DNA of 64,000 nucleotides from Prostheceraeus crozeri (taxonomy: Eukaryota > Platyhelminthes > Polycladida > Euryleptidae): NCBI GenBank assembly GCA_907163375.1, contig CAJQUW010016909.1, positions 309,964 to 373,963 of the forward strand. The letters are read 5' to 3'. The notes beneath the pieces are model-generated. The model did not search any database. It was not told where the DNA came from and worked only from the letters and a program-made list of their open reading frames with translations. The position numbers were made by a program, and so were the translations under genes. Every line of letters starts with the position of its first letter. The first letter of the stretch is position 1. Of the stretch, positions 11,110-22,655 are shown piece after piece.

Positions 11110-13147
11110 ATGGTCCTGTCATTCACCGATTCACTCCCCGTGTACGACACTACGTCAGTATTACGTAGATCACTGAATGCTCACTTAAATGTGATTCCAA
11201 GCAATGTGATTCAGCGTTATGTCACTTTCACAAAAGTCTGTGATTTCAGATACTCAAACATTGCTACACTCAATGACGAGGTCAAAAAGCAAGATTGGTC
11301 ATCTGTTATGGCTTCTCACGGCATTGATGAGAAATGGAAAACTTGCATGAAACTTTGTCTGAGCAAATTAATAAACTTATTCCGGTCAGTGAAGTTATCA
11401 CAGCATCCAACGATAAAGAATGGTTCACTCTCTTGACCAAGTTGCTCCTAAATGAAAGAGGGCTTGCGTATAGATCATGTAATTGGGATAATTTTTTTCA
11501 ATATGAAAGTCAAAAAAGCATGCAAATGCAAAAGAATATGGGCAGAAGAATAAAATGTAAATCTAATGGACCATGGAAAATTTTCAATAATTCCAATGGA
11601 AAATATAAAAGTAAGGGTGATTTTGATAGATACATGGACGATAATGGTGGTCGCAGAATACTCTGTCGAAAATCGCAGCAGAATTCCAATCATCACAACA
11701 TTATTCGTCAGACTATCAATCCCCCACTATGGCTGATGATAGTAAGAGAATAGAGGGTGATGAAAATGAAGTGTGGCGAGCCTGTCAAAAGTCAAATCCA
11801 GCAAAGCATCTAATGACGATATGATTCCATCTGTCACTTATGAGAATCTTTCTCAAAGTATTGCTAAGCCTTCGAGTGATATTTTTCAAGCTTCAATTGA
11901 CCAGAGAAGGTTTCCGACTGATTGGAAAAGAAGGATCATTACTCAGATTCCCAAAGAATTCCCGGTGTAAATAGAGAAACTAAGACCTATATCGCAGAAC
12001 ATATTGCCTTATAAATTGCTTGAGCGAACATTTTTGAGGAGCATGTGTGAAAAGATGACTGCCTTATATGGACATTAGCAGCATGGCTTTCGCAAAAATG
12101 GATCCACCACAGCTACTCTCATATCGATCATGAATTCTCTCTTTCAAAATTATGATGATTCTATACGTCACAGATCAGTTATCTTGACACATAATTTTAA
12201 AAAGGCTTTCGACAAAATGAATCACTATCTGATCATAAAAACGTTTGAGAAATGTAGATTACCTACGGGCTTCCTCCTATATGGCTCAAAGAATTTCTTT
12301 TTAACAGATATGCCTCTGTCCGATTTAATAATGCTGTATCACCGTTTTATCGAATTTTATCAGATATACCTCAAGGTTATGTACTTGCTCCTTCCATTTG
12401 TTTTTTATTTGGCGGATTTAGTTATTTACACCATTCAACATGCTGAGTTAAGTTCGGTGACGATCTAGCGGCTGTGATACCAATATATGATGATAATTGT
12501 GTTGCGATCGATTCTGTTGTAAAAAACATAACTGGCGAATTAGAAAAGTATTGTAAACAAAATCACATGGTTTTGAACTTTCCATTCGAACTTTTTATAC
12601 CAGTCGAGGAATGAAGAATGTCACTATCCTTGGTGTCAATGTTTCTGATGATCTGAGTTGGCACAATCATATCGATGCTGTTTTAGGGGTTGTTGACCGC
12701 CGGTTTTATGTAATGCGTCGATTACAACAATGTTGTCTGATGACTTCGAACTCCACCTTGTGCATATATCACACATTAGCTCTATAATTGAATACGCTTG
12801 TCCGGTATTTGTAAATTTAAACCAGAATCTTTTTTCTATGACAAAGAAAAGAAAAAAAGTAACTGCAAAACCGATGAAATTTTTTATCGACGTATTGACA
12901 TCTTGAGCAGAAATTTGCACACGCCTGTGCAGAAAATGACCCAATCAGTGTTTTCATGACTTCCATCTCGTCTGACGAAAAATGGCTCACCTCTCATTCC
13001 GTTATGTCGCACAGACAAAATGAAAAGTCGCTTGTCCCATATGTTTCAAGCATATTGTGCACAAAGAGATTTCTGAATGCTATCTCTTCATGCAGATCAC
13101 GACCCTGTATTCTTTCTTTGTATATAGATAATATGTTTAATTTATAA
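11110..13147 (+). pseudogene. LINE reverse transcriptase (CR1/L2-like), broken
   Basis: This is a colinear run of non-LTR reverse transcriptase. It begins with a linker (VYDTTSVLRRSLNAHLNVIP), then KVKSSKASNDDMIPSVTYEN near 11,790 and FPTDWKRRIITQIPKE near 11,910-11,955. A diverged LRPISQNILPYKLLERTFL block follows near 11,980. The palm core is FKKAFDKMNHYLIIKTFE near 12,205-12,255, and a GYVLAP block lies near 12,378. The catalytic site appears as KFGDDLA near 12,452, where families usually have YADD. At least five frame changes and several stops break it, and the endonuclease domain is not visible. The downstream part to 13,147 is weaker and may include the C-terminal region. Clade is inference. 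Confidence 0.7.
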
Positions 13148-14453
13148 TAATATGCACGGTATTGGACAGAATGGATGCATCACACAATGGAAGTTTCCAA
13201 TTTCCAATTTCTTCTTTGAATTCGGAGAAGAAAACCTTCAAAAGTTGAATTGATGATTTCTGAGTGTGATGCTACTCTTGTAGAACATATCTATCAAAAA
13301 CATCAAGTGTATGATTGATTATTAAATAGGAACCACATATATGTTTTGTAAATGCACAGTATAATAAGTTAGCCAAAAAATGGAATGATGACCTCTATTT
13401 CGCAGCATGGGGTTGATGCAACACGGTATTGACGTGCAAAGACTGTGCAACAGCTATGCTAAAATGTCTTTCGCTCTCATCCGGATTATGATGCTCATCA
13501 ATTCCGCAACAGACAATGGATGGTGTTTGGACGAACTCCTTATTCAATAGGGTAACTCAACAAATATTGCACTAATTCTCGATTTATCAATTGGGTTGAT
13601 GTCTGGACTAAATTATAGCAAGGATCAAACAATTGAACAGTTTTATGATGGAGCGAGGATAACATGTCTTTATGAGTGGACACCGTTGTGTTGGAAATGC
13701 GTACAGCTTCAGCTTCTTCTTCACTTTCGCGTTAACAATGTCCAAGTAAGCCTAAATATCAAACTGATCTTTCATCGTCAGTTGACTACAATGTCTTGTT
13801 GGGAAGAATGTGTTCCATGTCATAGCTTTTCTGGCGTTCCTCACTCATCTTGCGCAGTATTTCGGATTCCTATTCAATCGCTGGCTTTTTAACGGATCGG
13901 GTGGAGATAAAGAATTGAGTTGCAAAAGATCCATCACAAAACGTCACTTGGCGCCACTCTTCCACAGTGAATGCCCCACACCTTTGAAGAGAGCGATACT
14001 GTTATTTACATTCTTGAAAGATGCAAGTGGTTTTATCAGTCGGTAGGAGTTCAAGCTAGCCACAGAAAGGAGTTTGCTAACTTCATTTACCAGGTATTAG
14101 GAATTCACATGGAGACTTTTCGGATATCAGCTGCAGATTTCACAGGGAGTCTTGGAGAGAGAATTGTTACTTCCGAAGCACCTCCTGATGTATATATTGA
14201 TGATTGTGGGCAAAGACACTACAGGATATTCGAAGGTTGACGTAGATAGTAGCCCTCAATAACATTGTGCGAATGATAATTACCATTCGCACATATCATA
14301 TGAGGATCAAGAGTGTTCCATTCTACCACTAAACAGGTCATGATGTCAAGGAAGCAGAACTTCTAACTGTCCACAAAACAGGCTGCAACTTTTTATTTCC
14401 TGCATTTTGGAATTCCAATTTGCATCTTTTGGCTACTATTATATCATTCTGCA
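13148..14453. other. Unassigned stretch
   Basis: Three overlapping short plus-strand frames (13,596-13,892, 13,810-14,046, 13,971-14,240) could be fragments of one decayed coding region, but they show no motif I can name. No repeat structure is evident until the foldback element at 14,462. Confidence 0.4.
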
Positions 14454-14461
14454 AAAATAAG

Positions 14462-14958
14462 GCTTCCGGGACAACTGGGCCCGGTAAAACTGGGCCCAAA
14501 AAAAAAGTACAAAATGACTCTCCTTTTTTGACATAAATGTGTTGCACAGACTCTGCTGTACACATAAATGCCCATTTTCGATACTACAATGTCCTTGTCT
14601 ATAAAATAAACTCATTTTTATGCCAAAAATCGCATATTTTTGTGTACTTTTACAAAGGGCCAAGTGCTTCAAAGGAATAAACTTTTTTCTACATATAAAC
14701 ATGCCATAATAAAGGAAATACATTGTAGTTATCAAGTTAGTACCTTTTTTTAGAAGATTTCGACCTACTTACTTTCTAAAAAATTTTTTTATGAAATTTT
14801 TTTTTTATATATATTTTTAAATGAGTTTATTTTATAGACAAGGACATTGTAGTATCGAAAATGGGCATTTATGTGTACAGCAGAGTCTGTGCAACACATT
14901 TATGTCAAAAAAGGAGAGTCATTTTGTACTTTTTTTTGGGCCCAGTTGTCCCCACCCC
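14462..14958. repeat. Foldback MITE, hAT-like, inserted in a LINE
   Basis: Inverted arms of about 130 bp run inward from GGGACAACTGGGCCC near 14,468 and GGGCCCAGTTGTCCC near 14,952. They include matching blocks around 14,510-14,614 and 14,821-14,935. The 8-bp sequence AAAATAAG flanks the unit on both sides (14,454-14,461 and 14,959-14,966), a hAT-type target duplication. The outermost six bases of the two ends do not match. The middle is AT-rich and not coding. The right copy of the duplication falls inside LINE coding sequence (KIRLANSL), so the MITE landed in that LINE. Confidence 0.8.
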
Positions 14959-15430
14959 AAAATAAGACTTGCGAACTCCCTTGTTAAGTCGGTCTTGCTA
15001 CACGGATGCGAAGGCTGGACGATAACAAGTAAGCTCATGAAGAAGATCAGATCGTTTGAAATGAAGACTTTTGGGCATAACGTGGAATGAAAAGAAAACT
15101 AACGAATATGTGTGGAAGAAAGTTGAAGAGAAGTTAAGGATCAAGAAGCGGGAGAACATCGTTGATGTTATAAAAAGAAGAAAGCTGACGTTCTTCGGCC
15201 ATCATATCAGAGCCAATAGGACCCTGAAGACCGTCATTCAGGGAAAGGTGGAAGGCGAGAGGAAGCGAGGCAGACCACGTCGCTCTTGGTGCGATGATCT
15301 TGTCGACTGGACGGGGCTCAGTCTGACAGACCTGTGCAGGGAGGCGGAGAATCGTGCGAGTTGGAGGTCGAGTGTTCGCGTGGGTGTACCAACGGCCGCA
15401 TCAAGCGGCTACGGATTGAGTGAGTGAGTG
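14959..15430 (+). pseudogene. LINE reverse-transcriptase C-terminal fragment
   Basis: The text KIRLANSLVKSVLLHGCEGW is followed by KKTNEYVWKKVEEKL, RRKLTFFGHHIRANRTLKT, GKVEGERKRGRPRRSW and DWTGLSLTDLCREAENR. This is the standard tail of RTE/RTE-X-like LINEs. One frame change lies near 15,071-15,090; from there the frame is open to 15,427. This is a 5'-truncated view because the MITE at 14,462-14,958 interrupts it. The sequence upstream of the MITE is too decayed to follow. Confidence 0.85.
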
Positions 15431-15710
15431 ATATCATTCTTCTGATATAGAATCTCAAATGTGTTCTTCAAAACATGCATCTTCGCCAAATTTTGAGCAA
15501 CTCACCAGATATGGAAAAATCCTTAGGTGATGCATCCTTCCAATACTGTATGTATGTAACATATTAATGAGAAATTCCATCTGATTTGATAAAGAGGCAA
15601 TCGAAATATTATCGGTAATAACATCTTTTTTATTGGACTTGTCTATTATAATTATTTTGCATATGATATTTTATGACATTTTTCTTTATTTTATGACATT
15701 TTTTTTCTTT

Positions 15711-16235
15711 CGGACATACATGTTCACGATAAATGGTAAACAAGATATGAATATACAAGATTGATTGTGATGAAATACATTGTGATTGTTCTTATATCTG
15801 AGAGACAAATAGAACTACTGATGGGCGAACAAGGGTCACTATAGTGATTAGCAAATTTTAGCTAATCACTCGTTAACATCTGACCATAGAATTAATTGGA
15901 ATGCACAAATAATCGAAACAGAACAAAACAACAAAGAACGGCGTGTGAAAGAAGCCATATGGACTAAAAGATACAACAGTGGCAATAAAGTGAAATTTAC
16001 TCTTGAGTGACACTTGGAGCAATGTCATCCTTAGGCTGCAGGATTTGAGTCCTTTTTCCAGCTTACTGTTATATTCAGATATTTCTTGCTCATGAAATTT
16101 TTTGCCTTATTGTTTTACGTTATCGTCAAATTTCCCCAAAACTCTATGTCTCATTATTTTTTCATTCATTTCTGACATTTCAGTGATTTTGAATTTCATA
16201 TCCTGTTTGCCTTTTATCGTGAACATGTTTGTCCG
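15711..16235. repeat. Inverted repeat, arms about 40 bp
   Basis: The 40 bases from 15,711 (CGGACATACATGTTCACGAT onward) reappear inverted at 16,196-16,235 with about five mismatches. The enclosed 445 bp show no coding resemblance. It may be a small foldback element; no target duplication was identified. The remaining spacer from 15,431 to 16,383 shows nothing else except T-rich runs. Confidence 0.5.
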
Positions 16236-16354
16236 AAGGACATCGAAATGCATCGATACTAAAAATTGAAAATATTTGCGATCAGGAAATTTGCCCTAAC
16301 CTCTATATTTTCAAACACTGAAATTAAATGGGTTTTTTCAACTCTTATATATAA

Positions 16355-16392
16355 CGTATATATATATATATATAATACTGCATATATATAAT
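16355..16392. repeat. (TA)n microsatellite
   Basis: Short TATATA tract directly abutting the left end of the Tc1 element. It supplies many TA target sites and blurs the exact left boundary of that element. Confidence 0.85.
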
Positions 16393-16622
16393 GACCACAA
16401 GTTTACGGACACCAACTGATTATCAATGATTTGTTCGTTTCTGGTAATATCATCCTCTAGGACCGCTGGCAAGGTGTTATTGTGGTGCGTAACTGATTTG
16501 CTTTCTTAACAATCACAATAAAGTGAATCGTTTGGCTGTCAGACGTCTATGATTTCACAAATTCAAAATCAGTCATAGTATTCACTTCACATTGGTGAAA
16601 CGCTCCACTTCGTCGAACTAAC

Positions 16623-18347
16623 ATGGGCACAGCGAAACAAATATCGGCGTCTAATCATGCCGTTATCACTGTGTTGCACAATGAAGGACTTTCGACTCGC
16701 GAAATTTCTCAAGGGGGCTATTAGTCCGGCAGCCAGAGCGAGTTTCTGCAGGGAACAAGGCCGAAAATGAGACTTTCACAGAATGATGTACACCCTATGC
16801 CTACTATGAATTCGCGCGTCTGCCGAGTTCTAGTGAGTTCCTCTTCTTGTCAGACACAATCAAAGAAATACACATGTAAATCCAATGAGACGCAGATTGC
16901 AGTTTTTGGTCAAAATGAAATTTTCAATGTTTTTGCCTGTTACGGTAAAAATACTCAGTCAAGAGCCACAATTTTTGGCATGGAATGTCTTCAGGTCATT
17001 TCCTACCATGTGTATGTGATATTATCATGCTTTTGATCGGCGATGTATACGATAATGTGGTTCAATGTGGAAAGTGGGCCAACATATTGGTACTTGCCGA
17101 CAGTAGGAGGCTTGTCAAATCTGAATGCATGTAGTTTTATAGATAAATGTTCATGAACCTGATAAGGAATGACCTGAAGACATTCCATGCCAAAAATTAT
17201 GACTATTGACTGAGTATTTTCACCGTAACAGGCGAAAACATTGAAAATTTCATTTTGACCAAAAACTGCAATCTGCGTCCCATTGGATTTACATGTGTAT
17301 TTCTTTGATTGTGTCTGACAAGAAGAGGAACTCACTAGAACTCGGCGGACGCGCGAATTCGTAGTAGGCATAGGGTGTACATCATTCCGTGAAAGTCTCA
17401 TTTTCGGCCTTGTTTCCAGCAGAAACTCGTTCTGGCTGCCGGACTATATGGTAGCAAACCTGCAGTTGCCAACATAATCAAGTTTGGAAGTCAAAAAGCG
17501 GCCTGTCTGGTCGTCCATGCATTACGTCACCCAGGGAAGACCGCATCTTGGTTCGTAAATGTATCAATAACAGCTATTCTTCATCCAAACAACTGGATAG
17601 TGAATTGAGACAATCAACTGGATGTGTCGTCGATGAAAGAACTATCCGTCGACGACTGCTGTCCGCAGGACTTAAGTCATGTATACCAGCAAAAAGCCTT
17701 TCATGAATTACATACAACGCCAACGTCGCTTGAAATGGTGTAATGAGTTCAAGAATTTTACTGAAGAGCAGTGGAGGAAGGTGATCTTTTCAGATGAAAC
17801 TTTCAGACTTTCAATGTCAGAGGCCAAGTGCGTCGACGAGTTGATGAGCGTTACAAACCTAAATGTCTGAAACCATCTGTGAAATTTCCATTCTCTGTGA
17901 TGGTTTGGTCATGCATCTCATATAATGGTGTTGGACGATTGTTTATTTTGGAAAAAAGGACCGATTTAATTCGAATTTGTGCTAGAAAGTCTTGGAGGAG
18001 CGTCTCCTACCATCTGTTTCTGAATGACATCCATATGACGACTATCTTTTCCAGAGTGATGGAGCTCCATGCCATTGGTCCAAAGCAGTTGCCGTAAACA
18101 AGAATAACTTCGGAATTCGATCATTGGCTTGGTGGCCAGGACAGTCGCCTGATCTGAATATTATCGAAAGTTTGTGGTCGTGTGTTAGCGCATTCGTTCA
18201 AGAGAAGAAACCAACCAATCATTGTGAATTGATAAATGTTATCATCCAAGTGGGGCACCATTAAATCACGCAAGAAACCATCCAAAATCCATTTACAGGA
18301 GAATCCAAGATGTGATCAAATCAAAGGGATTTCCAACAAAATATTAG
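16623..18347 (+). pseudogene. Tc1 transposase (broken, interrupted)
   Basis: The gene starts at the ATG at 16,623 (MGTAKQISASNHAVITVLHN, a paired-type DNA-binding start) and is interrupted after ISQG by a foldback element. It resumes at about 17,447. A second helix region reads near KAACLVVHALRHPGKT, and VDERTIRRRLL near 17,628-17,660. The catalytic part shows KVIFSDETFRLS with the first aspartate near 17,793, FSVMVWSCISYNGVG, then FQSDGAPCHWSK with the second aspartate near 18,060, and WPGQSPDLNIIESLW with the glutamate near 18,170. It ends KSKGFPTKY at 18,347. Several frame changes occur in the C-terminal half. Order and motifs match the Tc1 DD34E family. Confidence 0.85.
16722..17446. repeat. 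725-bp foldback element inside the Tc1 gene
   Basis: Two inverted arms of about 280 bp (from 16,722 and back from 17,446) are roughly 95 percent alike. They start TAGTCCGGCAGCCAGA and end with its complement. TAT flanks both sides (16,719-16,721 and 17,447-17,449), suggesting a 3-bp target duplication, as in PIF/Harbinger-like elements, though the target is not the usual TWA. The near-identical open frames read outward from both arms (16,767-17,036 plus and 17,003-17,401 minus) are consequences of the palindrome, not evidence of a gene. Confidence 0.8.
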
Positions 18348-18820
18348 TCTATGTAGCTCTCTGTATGCTGTTTACATGAGTAGGATGCCTTCCGTTTGAA
18401 TTGAAGTTGATTTGAATATATTTAGATCGAGACATCATGATTACTTCGTCTTTTATGCTATAATCGTAGGTGTCCGTAAACTTTTGGCCATATCTGTATA
18501 TATACATATACACATATACATGCTGCTGTATATCAGTGTGGTTCACATCTGTGATCTCAAGCGTTAACGAGAATACAGAAAGCTGCACAAGGCGTTCAAA
18601 AATCGTGTTTTTTCAAAAAAAATGCCGAAAGTGGCTGTTTTCAAGCTGGGCTAGTCCAAATTGATGCTGAAACTCCGAAACATGATCAATTACTTGTAGT
18701 AGAAATTTGATCAGGAAACCGATAGTTAAAGTGGCATAAATTGGCCAATTTCGATTTTGCACACTTTTTTAATATATCATGTCAACATTATATACGTAGT
18801 ATCGAGAAGTAGCATTTATA

Positions 18821-20073
18821 CAGATTGTTTCACAAAAAATGGATCACCCTTAAACATCGCCTTAACTTCAACTTTGTCTAACTCCGCCAAACTTGAACGA
18901 ATTTCTCTGAAATTTGGAAGATATGTCAGTTGTGCTTACTAATATCATTGTTGGAAATTTCAAGCATGAATATTGAGTTGTTTTCCTGTTATAGATAAAG
19001 AAAGTAGTAGATAATTTGATCTTCATTTAGCAATGTTACACAAAATCATACCTCACTCTTATAAAATTACATTTGTTTCCTTTGTTATGTAATATGTTGT
19101 TCTACAAGCCAAAAGCTATCAAGCAAAACAAAAATAAAGAATCCAAGTCTCTCGTTAACTGAGATGGCTGCACTAGTCTCGTCTATTTCTAAGTCCACTA
19201 TTCGTAGAAGACTTATTGAGTCGAATTTCAAGAGCTGTAAGAGGCCCTCTCAGATCGAATTATCAGATCAGCATACAAAAAGACGTCTCAGATGGGCAAT
19301 GAGTCATTGTCACTGGCGAAATCAATGGGATCGGGTTGTCTGGTCTGATGAGGCATCAGTCCGTCTGAAGGATAGTGATGGTCGATTGAGATTATGGATA
19401 AAATCTGATCAGGAAATTCCGAGACATTTACATCGTCCCCGTGTACAAGGTGGTGCGACTCTACTGATTTGGGCTGGCATTTGGACCAATGGCCGCTCTG
19501 AACTTCACATACAGCAAGGAACCATGAATTCTGAACGCTATGTGAATGTTTTACGAATGAACATTGGCCAAATGACAGATCAACTTGGTGATCCATCGAC
19601 TTGGTTGTTTATAGATGATAATGCTACGTGTCACAGGAGTAGTAGAGTCAACTTATACAAGTCTCAATTAAGGCTTAGGACATTATCTTGGCCAGCTCGT
19701 TCTCCTGATCTGAATCCCATAGAAAATGTATGGAGTATTCTAAAACGTAACGTTCGTCGTTCACTGCTACCTACAGATGGCGTATCACAACTTACGTCAC
19801 TGTTAAAAAGAGAGTGGAGAAAGTTAGATCAGTCAAAAATCAACGACATCATCGAATCAATGCCTAGACGAATTGGTAATGTCATTGACAATAAGGGTAG
19901 GGCCACAAAATATTAGCTTCTTAAGAACCGTTACTGTATCATAGCTTATCAGAATATATAAGGACATTTAAATATATTAGGGACATGAAATAACATGAAA
20001 AATGCTTTCTGTATCATACATATGTTTTATTAAGTCAAATTTTAGGATGATCCACTTTTTATGAAACGGACTG
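18821..20073 (+). mobile_element. Tc1/mariner-superfamily (DD34E) transposon
   Basis: The inverted repeats are about 34 bp with several mismatches, from CAGATTGTTTCACAAAAAAT at 18,821 to GAAACGGACTG ending at 20,073. TA target duplications lie at 18,819-18,820 and 20,074-20,075. The related repeat at 29 kb carries the uninterrupted site with a single TA (near 29,373), which confirms the boundaries. The element is 1,253 bp and holds one transposase frame. Confidence 0.93.
19164..19916 (+). CDS. DD34E transposase, intact 250-residue frame
   Basis: This transposase belongs to the IS630/Tc1/mariner superfamily, which excises and inserts DNA at TA sites. Residues 1-25 carry a helix-turn-helix remnant (KSTIRRRLIESNFKS). 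The catalytic residues are D62 in VVWSDEA, D152 in FIDDNATCH and E187 in SPDLNPIENVW, with 34 residues between the last two. The C-terminus is RIGNVIDNKGRATKY, the usual end of this family. At 250 residues it is about 90 shorter than typical Tc1 transposases, lacking most of the N-terminal DNA-binding region. The 340 bp between the left inverted repeat and the ATG do not encode it. The frame is otherwise open, so the copy is young or only 5'-trimmed. Activity is unlikely without the DNA-binding domain. Confidence 0.9.
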   Translation: MAALVSSISKSTIRRRLIESNFKSCKRPSQIELSDQHTKRRLRWAMSHCHWRNQWDRVVWSDEASVRLKDSDGRLRLWIKSDQEIPRHLHRPRVQGGATLLIWAGIWTNGRSELHIQQGTMNSERYVNVLRMNIGQMTDQLGDPSTWLFIDDNATCHRSSRVNLYKSQLRLRTLSWPARSPDLNPIENVWSILKRNVRRSLLPTDGVSQLTSLLKREWRKLDQSKINDIIESMPRRIGNVIDNKGRATKY

Positions 20074-20385
20074 TAGTACAATAGCACTTGAAAACGCTAA
20101 CTTGGTGTGCAGTAAGAAATTATTCACTTTCATGGATATTATGTGTGAAACTTTAATATATTGCAATAAATCAAAATTTGACTTTCGAAGTTCGAGTTTT
20201 GTTGGACTAGATATGCTTTATCAATCGACAATGTAATTTTGAATAGCAAGAGTAAGAGTAGTTTCTGAAAATGCTAAGTATCCGTTCATATTACAGTTTT
20301 CTGAAGTAATCAATTACTGTAGATAACATCAATAATTTTAATGGTGAGATATCATTTGCAACGAACCGTGGAACCCTAATGCATT

Positions 20386-21253
20386 TGTAACAAACACTAT
20401 TTCAAAGTTGATGTTGAAAAATATCATGTAGAAAAGATATGCAAGACAATTCGATTGTGGTGGAAAGTGATTTGGTTGTATGAAATATGTAGAAACTCTT
20501 TCAATAACAGATGACTGACTTATACTTATGAATAACCATGATTATCAGTTAGCATCGAAGGATCTTTCATACAGGAAATACATTTTTGATTACACCAATC
20601 AATAGGTAAACCTCAAATTGAAAACAATAGGCCCATTGATATTTTGGTATCATGATTCAGTGAAAATATCGATCATGAGATTCCGCTCTGAGGTTTTTCA
20701 ACAGTATTCTAGGTTGAACACTTGATAATCACATTAAAGTGGTGATATGTAACCCAAACAGATGGTCTTAATGGACAAGAATGAAATGTATTCGTATGCC
20801 TTTTTATTACCAAATATATGAAAAAGCATTACATTTTGCATTAATTTTCAAAGGTTGGGTAGAATCCCGCTTTAGCTATGATTCACATGGGATATTGATT
20901 ATGATACCTGAAATATTTGACCATGCCTGCTTCTACTCATTGGGAATTCTTCACTTTTTTAATTTCAATTTACGTAAGTGAATGCTTGAAATAACTAGTA
21001 GCTCAATTACAAATGAAAAAATTGCATGAAATTCAGTCGGTCAGTCGTCGTCGTGTAATATCTATGTATCTTACCCAAGCAAGCCTGCACTTCCACATGA
21101 CAAGTCCGAACTTTTTTATTCAGGTGTGATTTAATAATAGAGGTTCGCTAAATACATAACGATCTCGAATGATGAGTGAAACGCAGATCAGAGATTCTCA
21201 GTGCCATTCAAAAACACAGAAGGGTAGCCTATATATGTATATGAGATCCTTGA
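20386..21253. other. No recognisable gene; spacer
   Basis: AT-rich sequence. The longest frame (20,781-20,981) has no family resemblance. I see no inverted repeats or splice-bounded exons. Confidence 0.4.
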
Positions 21254-21261
21254 CTGATAAT

Positions 21262-22621
21262 CAGGGCGGTCTTTTTGCCATAAATGCCATTATTGCCATT
21301 AAATGCCATTTTTTTCTGACAATCACTTAATAAATGCCATTTAACAGTGACTGTCATTTCATGAACATTTTTGTGCTTTAGGAGATGGCTAAATCCGTAG
21401 TAGGAAATTGGCTGAGAACGAATTACAGTATAAGAAAAACTTCCTGCATGGTAAAGACATTTTCTTGGTAGTTGATGAAAGGGAAGTTCGTGATCGATGG
21501 GAACGATGTGTTAATATTTTATGCGGAACAACCGACTGTCCTCAGAAAACGTACTTGATCTTATCCAAATCTCTGAATGTACCGCCGAACAGTGATATAA
21601 TTTGTCAGTGTGTGGATGACGTTATTCGACAATTAGATTGCCCAAGGGAAAATTTTATTCTGATGCATACAGATGCGGCAAGATATATGACTGCTGCAGA
21701 TAGGACACTGAAGAGCCTGTACCCAAAAATGCGACACGTCACTTGCGCCGCTCATTTAAATAATCCATAATTGTGCTATAAAAATCAAGTCGTACTTCCT
21801 TCTTGTGGATAACCTTATTGCCCGTGTTAAGGCTACTGTTGTCAAAAATAAGAATCGACGTGCATTGTTCGCCCACATTGGATCTCCACCCACATTGATA
21901 GTGACCCGATGGTCATCATGGCTGAGAGGAGCTCTGTACTATTCTAGAAATCTCCCCAAGGTAAAAGAAATGGTGGAGAGTTATGAAGGAACTGGAATCC
22001 TGGTGCAGAAGGCCAAGGAAGCAGTAAGTGATACTCAACAGCTGACGTCTGAACTCCTTTCAATCAAACGGGATTGCGAAAAGTTGGTAATCTTGATTGA
22101 TAGAATGCAAAATACGTCTTACACAATCTCTCAATTTTGGACAGAAGTACACGAATTATTGAAAGGAGGACTTGGAATGGATGTGTGCCAAATCAAATCA
22201 TACATTGAGCATCGACTTCCACAGACTGGCTTTGTTGATATTATGAACACAGTCGGTGACGATCTTTCTCCCGATCAGTTCATGCAATTGCAATCTTGTC
22301 AGGCGACAACAGCTTGTGTGGAAAGATAATTTTCAATGTTGAAAAAGCTCCTTGCTCCAGACAGACCTTTTCTTCCTGAAAATGTTCATAACATGATGTT
22401 GGACTTCAATTCTTCCCAATAATCTTGAAAGTTTCAAAGGTTGTAAGATAATTAACATGTTCTAATTTCATGCTTTTGAATCTACTACTCGTAATATTGT
22501 CATTAGCGTTAATCGATGATCGTAATTGTACACGTATTTCATTGAAATTACATTTCCTGAACAAAGTTGCCAAAAACTGCCATTTTTCGGAAGTTGTAAG
22601 TGCCATAAAAAAACCGCCCTG
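21262..22621 (+). mobile_element. hAT transposon with transposase remnant
   Basis: The left end is CAGGGCGGTCTTTTTGCCAT at 21,262 and the right end is the inverted match AAAAAAACCGCCCTG ending at 22,621. The flanks are CTGATAAT (21,254-21,261) and CTGATGAT (22,622-22,629), a 7-of-8 target duplication of hAT size. The 1,360-bp element is shorter than autonomous hATs (2.5-4 kb), so part of the gene has been lost. Its right target copy lies only 26 bp from the start of the Sola-type element. Confidence 0.9.
21400..22420 (+). pseudogene. hAT transposase, C-terminal two thirds (broken)
   Basis: A colinear hAT transposase runs through two main frames. The first part (21,408-21,770) carries the catalytic-core region with ILMHTDAARYMTAA and ending MRHVTCAAHLNN. 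The second (21,805-22,329) shows PPTLIVTRWSSWLRGALYY and then TACVER. After a TAA at 22,327-22,329 the same frame continues FSMLKKLLAPDRPFLPENV, the C-terminal dimerisation region. Stops at 21,768 and 22,327 break it, and the N-terminal BED-type zinc finger is missing. Family placement in hAT rests on the SCQATTACVER-type dimer motif plus the element ends. Confidence 0.85.
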
Positions 22622-22655
22622 CTGATGATGCTTACCAATTAGTAGTAAGGCAACA

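Larger units (their letters stand above)
16384..18496 (+). mobile_element. Tc1-family transposon with a nested foldback element
   Basis: Inverted repeats carry AAGTTTACGGACACC on the left (from about 16,397) and its complement near 18,469-18,485 on the right. The right end reads GGCCATATCTG and is followed by TA at 18,497-18,498; the left end is blurred by the TA tract. The element encodes a Tc1 transposase that is split by the 725-bp foldback unit at 16,722-17,446. Without that insert it is about 1.39 kb, somewhat short for Tc1. Confidence 0.85.
18510..20385 (+). repeat. Dispersed repeat copy A, split by a Tc1-like insertion
   Basis: Sequence from about 18,510 to 18,820, continuing from 20,074 to about 20,385, matches the inverted copy at about 29,060-29,675. 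Shared blocks include CACATCTGTGATCTCAAGCG, AAACAGCCACTTTCGG (inverted) and GAAGTTCGAGTTTTGTTGGA. The two halves are separated here by the 1,253-bp element at 18,821-20,073. No coding frame is evident, so it is probably a non-autonomous element of unknown class. Confidence 0.75.

Noticed and set aside
14439-15090. Two similar frames sharing RQGHCSIENGHLCVQQSLC on opposite strands
   Set aside because: They are the two arms of the foldback MITE at 14,462-14,958, and the similarity follows from the inverted repeat.
16767-17401. Near-identical 89- and 132-residue frames on opposite strands
   Set aside because: They are mirror readings of the arms of the foldback element inside the Tc1 gene.
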